From: Climacteris rufus
Lineage: Eukaryota > Chordata > Aves > Passeriformes > Climacteridae
NCBI GenBank assembly: GCA_013398175.1
Contig: VZRZ01004578.1
Coordinates: forward strand, 200,529-264,528
Reading direction: 5' to 3'
DNA: 64,000 nt
The notes beneath the pieces were generated by a model, which ran no database searches, was not told where the DNA came from, and saw only the letters and a program-made list of their open reading frames with translations. Of this stretch, positions 53,257-64,000 are shown piece after piece. Position 1 is the first letter of the stretch; each line of letters begins with the position of its first letter. Position numbers and translations under genes: made by a program.

Positions 53257-55428
53257 AAAACAAGGCTATTGAAATCACCGTATCTCTATTTACAAAACCC
53301 ATAAAGAAGCAGAGTGTTTCCTCAAGAACCAGCGGTGTAGCTCTGCTGTGGGCGTGGAGATGCACTGGTGATCTTCTGTGTGAGTGTTGCAGTTATTGCT
53401 GTTATTAAGTCTGTCTGCAGGTGCCATCTGGGTGCCAGCTCCTCCTGCCCCTCGTGCAAGTCAGCTCCACTTGGGAACCTGTTTCACCGCTCCAGGAGAA
53501 ACTGAATGCCAGCTGCCAAGAGCAGATCCAGTGAACTTCAAAGTAGTGGTGCTGAGACACCAGCCCTGGCTCATCATCCCCAAAGAATCTGGGGACAATA
53601 TAGCATTAGTGTCTCTGCACAGCTCCTGTGTCCAAGTGGGTTTGCCTCTGGCCAAGCCATTGCAGCAGGGAAATCAGAGGTCTGGGGCCCTCTGTGCTTC
53701 GAAGCAGCTCTGTTGGAAGTGATTTGCTTTATTGAGTTACTAGAGGTGGGGGAGAAAAAATGCCACCTCTGGAATGCTGACGTGGTAAGAGGTATTTGTG
53801 TTGGCATGGAGATGCCAACCCCATGCCATCCTGCTCACTGCTTACGAGCCTGAACACTCTGTGTCTTATATGCAGAGAAACATGGATATGTTCAAATGGG
53901 GCATGGGGATACCTTGCTGCTTGGTAAATATTGCAGCTGCCCTCACAGATCTATAGAATATGACCTGGCATCTAGTTCTTAGCAATTCTTTGTTGTCATT
54001 TTCTTTAGTTAATCAATTGCATTTCTATTTATCCACAATATTCTTCAAGTGTTTCTTGCTATTATACTTAATGAAATAATTTATTTAGGTTTTCTTGAGC
54101 CTCTTTACTAAAGTTATAAATTTGATTGCATTGGTATATTGACTGAAATGTTACAGAGCAGTTAGCTTTTATTGTTTTTGTGGGGTAAAATATGTGATTT
54201 TATTGTTCATTTTTATAACTCAGATATCATCTTTTATTAGAATTTTGAACCGTATCATCTTCAGGATAAGATTTCTCCACAGTGCTAAGTACACATTTTA
54301 AGATGCTGATTATTTAACCTGTAATTCATCTTAAAAGTCAGATTTGGGGGTTTGGTACAGCCAGGAATGTAAGCATAATTTCTGTTGCAATATTGTTGCA
54401 TTTACAAATCTAGATTTCTATGGACAACTTACACAAGCATTGCTTTTTTTCAGCAGCATCTTTTGCACATTAGTTCAATTCACTCTGTGGTGCTTAAGAA
54501 TATTTCCTTCAATTTATATCTAAGGTATTGTTAATGAGACCTCACCATGGTTAAGATCGGGTGTGGGTTAGGTGATGTGTTCTGTTTCCCCTTGTGTCAT
54601 CATCTTTAGTTTTCTCAACAGTGCAGTGCAGTCGAGGCAGTAGTGTTATGGGTAACTTTTAAATTATTGACTAGTCAGGCTGATATTTAAAGATGAAATA
54701 TTTAAGCATCACTGGCAATGTGGGGATTTTGACCCACACAACCAATTTTTATTTTTGCTGCTGGGGAGCAATTGCAATCAGTGTTCAGAGGTTTCAAATT
54801 GTCATTTATGTTCCTACAGTGGAAGTAGCGTTACTGATGAAAGTGTGCTTTATTCCTTTTTTAGTGTCATTTGAGACTGAGAAAAGATTGGGACAGATGC
54901 TAAAGAGCTGGTTACGTTTTTCAAAGAATACAGTTATTAATTAATGCAATTCATAAACTAATTTACACAGATAAGCTAACTCATTGAAACTTCATGGTAA
55001 TGTGGGGAAAGAAAAGAAATAGCTGTAATTTTCAGGAAAATGCTCTGTATCTTTCATAACAAACTGAGACAGCAACTCCCTATCTTAAGCGTACAATGAA
55101 AATTAACTTCTTGCCTTGCAAAATGAGTTTGCTTTGTTTGTGTTGTATGTATGTGCATGCCCACATTTGTTAACAAAATCTTGGTCAGTGATAAAAACCA
55201 GGAAGTAAGATTATTCTGATAGTAAGGCTCTCAAGGTAAATGGTTGGACTTTTGCTGTACTAAAGTAGTAGACTTTGCCAGTGGAACCTATGAAATTGTC
55301 ATGAGTATCTTTAATTTCTTAGACTTCCCTTTTAAAATTTTTTAGTGTGTTTCAGGAATAGAGACAATCCAGATAATTTCAGATCTGTAGCAAGAGGGAG
55401 AGGAAATGGGGTAATTAAGGAATTAAAG

Positions 55429-55493
55429 TCCAATTCTGTAAGCATGTTACATACTTAACTTCCTTGTAAATGTCCAGCTTCCCACTGAAATTG
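55429..55493 (+). repeat. Relic of an ancient palindromic repeat, half element
   Basis: The sequence tccaattctgtaagcatg, then tacatacttaacttc, then ttcccactgaaattg, follows in order a second type of sauropsid palindromic repeat that I know (arms with tgcaaacacttac.. and cttaactt, centre with ccactgaagtcaatggg). Only the left arm and part of the centre are visible; the right arm is absent or too decayed to see. Identification is from memory of the pattern and is less certain than for the element at 26867. Confidence 0.45.
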
Positions 55494-57651
55494 TCTGACC
55501 CTCAGTTCAGACACAGTGTGGATGAGGCCTCTTTCAGACTTAGGTAGGGAGCTGATGGAAGGGCCCAAAGGGCTGGACTTGCCCTAATATAGGCATCTTT
55601 TCAAAATCAAAACTGCACCTGTGCTGAAGACATATGTTAATAGTGATATGCACTGCCTTGCATTATGTGGCAAAAGGAAATAGAAATGCTGGATAGAGCT
55701 CAATTTCAAAAAAGTAGTTGCTATGCACATTAGGAGTAAAATGGGGGAACATGCACAGGAATGGGCTCTTGTATTTCAGAGAGAAGAAACAGAGTGTGTT
55801 CCCCTTACTGCTGACAGAACTTGCTGCTGATAGCAGTATTCCCTAATAAAGTGTCTTCTGTAACTCCTTTAGCAGACCTGGTCAACAGCAGTGCCAAACC
55901 TAAAATTCCATTCTGTGTAACTGTGCCATTTCATCCCTAGATTTGCCAGTCAGGGACATTAATCTCAAACAGTATGTTTTGCAGTAAGGATTGTTGATAA
56001 ATACTGAGGACTTCATTTGAATGAGATATGTAAGCTGGCTGATATGACTTCTGGTGACAGCTCTGAATGTACAGGTGATGTAAAGATGTACAGGTGTGAT
56101 TCACAGCACCACTGTTTCCTTCGTATCTGTAGACCAATGTGCAACCATGCCCATCACCTTAAGCAGGCACAGAGTGAAGCTTTGCATAACTTGTGCTGTT
56201 TCAGCCTTTGTACCTTAAAACAGCAGACTGCACAAACCAGAGGGACTGGATAGGGTTTTCCTCATTGTCTAAAATTGCTCAGAAGTAGATAGGACAAATG
56301 TAAAATCTGAATACTTCCTAAAACCGGCTCATTTTTTGCCAGGGGTTGGGTGGAAGGAAGGACATAGAGTATTCCAGTGGATTTTTATCATCAAGAATCA
56401 TTAGCTGCAGCTGGCCTCAGCTTAAATAGCTCTGAACTTAGCCATCTTATGGTGGGAGACATTTGACCTTCATCTAGTCCAAGAAAATGAAGAAATTGGT
56501 TAGTCCTCATTCCCCATACATACTTTCTCTTCAGGACCAGGCAGGAGTTCAACAGAGCTGACATTTGGCCTCTTCTGCCTTAATTTTAATAGTTGCCTTT
56601 GAAAGAAATTGCCAAATTATTAAATGTTTAATATCACAGCACTTAAAACATATAATTTTAAAACAGTCATGTATAATATTCTTTTATGTGCATGTGTAGT
56701 AAAGTGCACTTATATTTTCCTTTGTGTTTGATCATTAGCAGATATATTATAATGTCAATATATGCTATGAATGATATTTTAAACAAACCTTCTACTGACT
56801 TGGCTGTAAACTTTTGAAAAAACATTGGTTTCACCTTAAGGTTTTAATTTCCTTATGTTTAGTATAAAATCAATACTTTAAGAGTGACTAAAATAACAAC
56901 CAGACAGTATTTACTGCTTTTATGCTGAACATTTCACATCAGAAGAATTTAGGAGGAGTGTCTGAGTTATAATTTAAACATTTATAACCATCATTCTCCT
57001 TCATCTGAGATAGCTTACTTTATTAGGTCTAGAATTACAATCTCTTCAATTAAAGCATTTCTCAGATAAGTACTCTGAGTGGTAAGAAGTATTTTCCTAA
57101 ACCTTGGACATAGATACTTGAATCTAGCATAGTCCTTCACCATTACAAGTCAGGAGTAGTTTGTCTAATATCAATAAATTAAGGCCAGTTTAAAATTGTT
57201 GGAAAAGAGTGAAAGAATTGTGTCCACTACACTGTCTTTAAAAATAAAGTTAAAAGCCTGAATATGGTTATTGAAGTGTCTGTTCATAGATGTATGAGCT
57301 AGATAAAGGGCATTTTGCCATAATGTGTCAGATTATTTTGACTTCAATTTTTCATGAGGCATGTTAAGGTAGAGCCTAATGTGAGTAATAGTGACAGAAT
57401 CTGACCTTTGCATGTGATTTTTTTTTCTTTTCTATAATGATAGTGAACATTTGAAGTAAACCTTATATCGGTTAGAAAGTATTACTTTTTGCTTATGTCA
57501 TTTTTCACAGTGAACAAATTGGAGTTGATTTTAAATCTCTTGTGATCCATAGTCTTTCTTCTTTGCCCTCTCTTCCTTTCCAAAACAGAGCATAACTAAA
57601 CACTTAGGAGTGATCAGTAAACCACTTTTTCAGAGAAAAAGTAGAACTACC

Positions 57652-57679
57652 AAAAAACAAAACAAACAAAAAAACACCT
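57652..57679. repeat. A/C-rich simple repeat (AAAC type)
   Basis: An imperfect run of caaaa and caaac units in intron. No transposon body is recognisable next to it. Confidence 0.65.
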
Positions 57680-60600
57680 CAAAGGTAACTCAGGTTTCTG
57701 GCTAGATGGTACAATTATTCTTACACTGACTATACATCTGAAGCTGTAAAGATTTCATCTAGCAGTAGCAAATTCTTTCCCTAGATTATGAAATATCAAG
57801 TCCAGAGGTAAAAGAGAAGTGAAGGATTACAACTTTGAGTGCATTCAATTTTTGCCCATTCCAGCTTGAGGAAGGCTGTTGCAGACTGGTCTTGCTTAGT
57901 CCTCTCTTTTTGTCTCATAACTTCAGGTTATTTTGCTACATGTCCTTGAAAGAATTCCTTTGTCTGTGTCATAAATCCTTGCCAAGCCTTTTCTGACTGC
58001 ACAGGATGCCACATAGGTTTTGTATTGTCATTCACGCCAACAGTACGTCCTCTACAGTGACACTATGTTTTCATTAGTATGATCTTGCAAAAATTGTTTT
58101 TAAATACGGGCTGGCATTGAATTTTGTATTTCACTTTTATATATGTAATGAATCTAAACCCGAGTGTGGGTACCTTGGAAGTATTTAGTCATGGAAGGAA
58201 GCCTTATATCCAGGTTTCTAGAAGTCAGATGAAGCCAAGTGAAAACATAAACACTGTTTAGTGTTTGGCTTGATCCAGTGATGAAGTTAAGAGAGTTTTG
58301 TGAAGCAATCAAAGATTAGTTAGTCAAAAAGAGCAAGGCTGTAAAGTAGACAATGACATATGAACCAATAGGTCTCTCACTCTAGCAACTGCAGGCTGAT
58401 ACCAGAATCACCAGCACCAGCAATTTGTGCCTTTATTTGGTGATAAATTAAAGAGGCCTCCCTGAGCTCATACAAGCAGAAAGAAATGATCTCAGACATT
58501 TGTGAGTCACACTGTGTCTGATTAAGTTAAAGGTATAGGAGATGCAGAAAACTGCTGTGTGTGGCTATTTCTGATATATTGTGTTACTGACACTGCAGCA
58601 AAGACAGACATTGTAGGTTTGGCATACAAACACAATGTTGTTTGATCTAACCAGTGATGCTGAATTGGTCAGCAAAAAGCGCCAGTGACGCTCTTGCAGC
58701 TGAATATACAATTACAGAGTTGACCAACAGTTTTAATGTATTTTCCAGGCAGCCGATGGTGTTTTCCATAGGCCAAGTCTGCTGAGACTGCTTCAATTGC
58801 ATTTATCATTTCAATAAAGACTAAGTAGAAATTCATGTTCTGTCTTCTGTATTTTTCTTACATTTGACATACTATGATGATGGGTCTTCTTTACTTTAAA
58901 TCCCATTCTGTTTCTAGAGATACACTTTTTCCAGCTGATTTTCCAGCTGAAACCAGTGAGAACTTTCTAACTGGAGTTAGATAACAGTTATAAATACCTT
59001 TTCATGACTTACTGCATTCATGCTGTTCCAAAATGGAGGACCATATTGCTCCTGTATATGGATGCTGTCCTTGTGTCCATTAGGTCTTCCAGGAGAGGAT
59101 CAGACAGGACTCCACAGGAATACAACACTTGCTGTGTTTGGAGAACTCTTAGTAAGACATTACAAGCAAGTAACTCAATTGTGACCTCCCTTCAGCTGTG
59201 TATTAGCTCCAAGTTCAACAAAGCAATTTAGTTTTTTACTTTGAGATACTATTTCTTACTGTCCACTGTCCTGTAGTTTTATCGCTGCTGAACATAGGGG
59301 AGCTATTTATTTAAATTAATAACCAAGTTTTTAAAGACTCTGACAGATCAGATTTGTTAATAAACAGCATTAAATTTGCTTATGCCCTTTGGTTGGGACA
59401 TAAGTGTAACATGGTCCATAAACTTCTTTTAGAGCTTTGTGGATACTTTTATGCCTTGATGATTAATTAATCATTGTATATCATGACGTTTTTCCTGGTA
59501 TTCATCATGTGGTAGTTTGAGTTGCAACATTTTCCTGCAATATGCATTATTATGTTGAATGCAACAAACCTATATATAAAATAATTGCACTTTTCTTAAG
59601 AGTATTACTCTTCTAAGTTTAGGCATGCCGATATTTAAAGTGGTTGATTCTTTTTGAGCAAAGCACAATGTATCACACCACAGCAGTATGCTGGAATAGT
59701 ATGCTGTACTACGCTAATTCAGTCTGACAACTGCTTGTGGGTTTCATTCTGGATCTGCACAGGTTCTATGCTTGTTTCACTTCTCCGTTGAAGGTGTTTT
59801 TTCTGCAGTTATTTTATGGAAACCTTCCTTGATGTGTATTTACTTAAAGTGGTGTAAAAGCTGGTTTTGTTTTGACTTCTTTATCAACCAGGTCAGCTGA
59901 ACATTTTTAAGACCAAAACAGCCAGTTCACTATCATGAGGATTTTATCACCATTCAAGCTCTAGAATTGGCCTGGTAGCTGGACATTGCAGTGGGTTTGG
60001 GTTTTGTTGGGTTTTTGCTTGTTTTCTTAATTTTTCTCTTCTTTGTCTTGGTTTAGCTGAATTCTTAGTATTAAAGCCAAGACTTACTCTTGCAGCACTA
60101 GAGAAAATCGAAGTTACAGGTCGCTTTGCACAAGCCTTTCCTCAGCCTTTTTTTTTCTTTATTTTTTTTTAACTTGTATTTCTTGATTTCTTTTCCTGAA
60201 AAGGATAAGTAATGCAATTTTCTCTTGAAAGATAATATGAGTTCAATAGTGAAACCTAATTTTCCGTATTTGTCTTACCATCTACTCATCTAAAAGTACC
60301 TGCTTTTGCACATATTCAACCCAAGTTTATCCTATTTAGAAAGGCATTTAAAATACCTTCTAGTTTTCATTCATTGATTAAGGAGTATTGTGCTATTTAA
60401 TGCAGCTAAATAGAGCATTATGAGCAATATGTTCAATAAATAAACTAATATTTATGAGGAACTTCTTGGCTCAGTTCTGAGAAGTAAGGAAAGGCTGGTC
60501 CCCTGACTTCAGTATTTTCCACTGGAGGAGACATATTTCCAGGGTATTATATTCCTGAATTATTCTTTGCGGAGTATATACAGGTTTTAAACAGGGATGT

Positions 60601-63600
60601 TAGATGGCAAGATCAAACAGCAAAGGATGATGTAATCTCTGGCCTTGAACAAGAGCCAGAGCAGAACTGTGTGTTAAAAGATTTCTAGTGAGGACTATGC
60701 ACATATACGTTGCTTCTTCTGTTGTATGACTTTGATCTTTATTAGCATGCCAAGAAGGATCCAGTGCCCTTACAGTAGGGTTAGATAGTATCATAAACAG
60801 CCTATACTTTTAATCCTCCTACGAACAGATCAAGTTGATTTACTTTTTATTACCAATCTTCCAGTTAAATCTAGTTGCCTATTCCCTGTGATTAATTACA
60901 TGCAAGAAAGGTATACTTCTGATATAATGCTATATTAGCTTTTCACAATTAATAAATTAAAAGTCAGAATTTAACATACTATGTAGGTAGTTTTATATAG
61001 TAATTTTTTCGAAATGCTGTGACTCAAATAAAACTAGGTGTGTTCTTCGGAATCCTCACACTGTCACAGGTTACATTTGCTACCTATTTTGGTCCTTTCC
61101 AGTAATAGCCCATAATCTGGGCCACACGTAATGGCAATTTTCCTAATTTTGTTAATAACACCAAATATTAATATGTCACTAATATATTAATGTTAATGTA
61201 GTCTGTTGACACTGAAATTTGGAGAAAGGTATATGCAAGTTTTCAGTAACAAAATCCTAGGAAAACCTGTTAAGTGTAAAGTCCAGCAGTTAAATAATGT
61301 TCTATATTTAAAACAAAATCACATGACATGAAAATCAAGGATAAATATTTTAGTCTTTCAGGACTTTTTGCTAATACAATAAGAATTTTGCATTTCCTGT
61401 ATTAACTTTATAAGTGCAATCTAAATTAGTTTGACTTTAGTAGCTGCAAAAATCATGTAATGACATGTTCCTCCTATGCTAATATTTAGAACCATTTAAG
61501 CATTTTCATTGGAGTTTGGTATTGTAGATTGATTCTTTTTTTCCATATTTTTTTTTATCTTGGAGAGAATAAAACACTTTTGCTTTTAAAACATAGAGTC
61601 CTGTTAAAATAGGCTTACTGATTTTTATCCAGAGTTAAAGATCATGATCAGTTTCTGGGTTGCTGCCATCAATATACATTTAGGTTATGCAAGATTTTGT
61701 CTTAATGTGATCAGTCTTTATTTATGTAAAGTAGAATTCTGACACCATTGATCTGTATTATTAAAATGCATAAAGCACCTATCATATCCTGGGCTTCTGC
61801 TGAAATATGCTTTTAATTGAAGCAGAATTGTACCAATATATTACCAGTGTGAATCTAGTTAAAAGTACAGCATTGACTGGAGTGCTTCATTGTTTTACAA
61901 TGGGCTCTGTTTTGTGAGATTGAGTGTAAATGCTGTCATGTGTCTATGAGAGGTGCTCAGTGAGAGGTGCAGGAAGTGATCATATGAAGATGTTATTCTG
62001 GAAGATGTACACTTGCAGTTGACATGGCACACAGTGTTTGCCCTTGAGAAGAAAGGCTAGAGCCATATGACGTGTGTATTTGCATTTTAGAGAGATATTT
62101 TAGATAGGCAGTTAATAGTCTGAAAAGGGGGAGTTGCATGCCCATATCTAGCTTAATAATGCCTCAGTATAGGAAGTAATTCTGAAAAAGTCCTTTACTT
62201 TTTCTTTCTAGAAAGAGGAATAAAAAGGCAGAGGAGAAAAGCAGTAGCTTTAAAAACAAGCTTCAGGTGATTAAAAACACTGAAGAGAAGCTGGAGTTTT
62301 TACACCTTTCTCCATCTACAGTGCAAAGGCCAGGCACCGTGACTCACTGTGTTACATTTCATGGTGCTCCTGCTGCAGAGTGCCTCAGAAAAAAAGCCGA
62401 AGTGTGATAAAATAGAATCCTTACATTTACCACTTTCATGTGCCATATAGTCTTAAGCTGATGTTCAGTTCTTGCCCATGAATGTCAGTGTTCATGTACT
62501 TAGTGCACAACTAAATTTTTAGCATAGATTTTGGGAGGATCCATTGAGACCTTAAATACATATGCTAATATTTACATGATAGGAACCTTAGTTTCAGTGC
62601 TAATGAGTTTTTAATTGTCATAACTATGTAAAGTGTGTTGAAAAGCAAATGGAAAGTGACCATCTCAAAGAGAGTATTTAAAAGAACTGTAGAAAAATGT
62701 GAAATCATTTTCATGTCAACTGCTTTTCAAGAGACAAGAACAGACAGATCTCCAATACCATTGAAAAGTGGTACATTTGGAATGGACAGAAGTGTGTGTG
62801 GTTTTGCACAGTGCAACACTAGAACACTGTTTCTCACTGTCACAAGCTATTTTTGTTGTGAGTCAGATTTTAAAAATCCTTCACCAGCTGTTTCCGTTGG
62901 CTTGGGAAACAGTGTTATTCTTCTGAAAATCTTGGTATGCATAAAAAGTGCAGGTATTTGCAGGTATATTGGGAAGGAAGGAAGGGTATGGTAGGCAATT
63001 GGCATATCTGCTAATAGACAGTCATTAGAAGTTAGCTGACTTTCTCTTTTGACGAAAACTTTTTGTGATAGTCTTGAATAAAGATTTCTAAAACTGTCAG
63101 AAAAATCTATTGAGTACTGAAAAGAAATGTTCTAGTGTTCTTATTGTTTCTGATCAGTTATAATATCTCTTCTAACATATCATAGGTTCTGTTGAAAGTT
63201 TTCTTACCAGACAAAGTTACATTTCATATACTGTTGTATACTTGCAAAAAATAGCCTTCCACTCCCAAGTAAGTCAGGGATTTCAATTTTTAGGGACACA
63301 TTTGTACATAAATACTGATAGATGAGAAAACAGAAATAAAAGTGAGTTTTATTACATGTTTTTCAGGCACTTAAAAGAAATTGTGCATGCCAAAGTAGAG
63401 AACTGCTTCCCTAGAATCAATAAAATTTGGGAGTGTAAGTCCAGTTGCTTTAACAAAGCATACATCCAATTGTGCAAGTAGTCTTAAAATTATCATCATC
63501 AGTGAGTACATTAGTGAAACCTTGTTTTCCTTGTAATTTCAAACTGCAAACCCAAGTCTTTGGGGCATAATAAGATGATAGCATATGGTATTTGTTCTAA

Positions 63601-64000
63601 TAAATGATGTTCAGATAGGAAATACCCTCAGATGTTTATATTTTGAGATCTTTGTTGTTGAGTTTTCCTTTATTTAGTGGATATTATTGCCCATGGTGGC
63701 CACAGACACAGACAGAACAGGCCTGTCTTGATGATTTAAAAAAACAACCCAAAAAAAACCACCAGGAAAAAAAGATATTTCCTCTCTTGCACTACTCAGT
63801 GACTCAGTGTTGTCTGGTGTAGGGTTATTCTGTTGACTGATTGCCACTGGATTTTATTTATGCTTTTTAATTAACAATTACAGTTTAAATATCTCATATA
63901 AATCTACGGTCAGGGGGGTGGTTGTTGAACTTTATTATGTTATTTTAGTATGCAAAAATATCACGGTATTAGATTTCACTAGATCCCTGCTTTATAGTGG

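Larger units (their letters stand above)
35836..64000 (+). other. ZNF407: ZNF407 intron, 5' part, continues past the window
   Basis: At least 28 kb follow the donor gtaagg at 35836 without an exon I can recognise. The expected next residues, the continuation of the C-terminal tail, do not appear in any open frame I inspected. Contents: a purine-rich stretch at about 36460-36690, an AT-rich tract at 44818-45018, an antisense solo LTR at 45412-45957, a 36-bp triplication at 48195-48302, T-rich runs near 49038-49110 and 60149-60170, a short duplication at 53217-53256, a palindromic-repeat relic at about 55429-55493, an A/C-rich run at 57652-57679 and an A-rich run at about 63740-63775. GC-richer patches at 43680-44170 and 53380-53830 hold overlapping open frames on both strands without domains. 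The rest is unique AT-rich sequence. A small uncaught exon remains possible. Confidence 0.7.

Noticed and set aside
62635..62994. 119-codon open frame on the + strand as a possible next ZNF407 exon
   Set aside because: Its protein does not resemble the ZNF407 C-terminal tail and it lacks fingers or a plausible acceptor in the right phase.

Overview
The window looks like nuclear DNA of a vertebrate, most probably a bird. It is AT-rich, and its protein-coding sequence consists of three short exons with canonical AG/GT splice borders, separated by introns of about 8 and 26 kb. The recognisable transposons are a CR1 retroposon with the typical 3' end and short tail, a solo LTR of a widespread avian endogenous retrovirus family, and relics of very old palindromic repeats that I know from sauropsid genomes. 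There are no operons, ribosome binding sites or other prokaryotic signals.

The one gene I can support is on the + strand: an internal piece of ZNF407, a large nuclear C2H2 zinc-finger protein. Its exons lie at 1001-1084, 9365-9485 and 35657-35835. Joined, they are 384 bases and keep one open frame, with split-codon phases that match at both junctions. They encode four consecutive C2H2 fingers with TGEKPF/Y-type linkers between fingers 1 and 2 and between fingers 2 and 3, followed by the start of the non-finger C-terminal region. The start codon, most of the finger array and the C-terminal exons lie outside the window.

Layout: 1-1000 end of an upstream intron; 1001-1084 exon with one finger; 1085-9364 intron; 9365-9485 exon with one finger and the first part of the next; 9486-35656 intron of 26 kb, which holds an ancient palindromic repeat (26867-26994), a small 27-bp duplication and a CR1 copy (about 31960-32334); 35657-35835 exon that completes finger 3 and carries finger 4; 35836-64000 start of the next intron, which holds an AT-rich tract, the antisense solo LTR (45412-45957), a threefold 36-bp tandem repeat (48195-48302), a half-palindrome relic (about 55429-55493) and some unique stretches that could be conserved non-coding elements.

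Most other open frames are short, start and stop at random, overlap each other on both strands and sit in intron. I treat them as chance. I found no previously undescribed system. The more unusual points are the odd His spacing in finger 3, the 26-kb intron that cuts through that finger, the ancient palindromic repeats, and a few intron segments that deserve alignment to other vertebrates.
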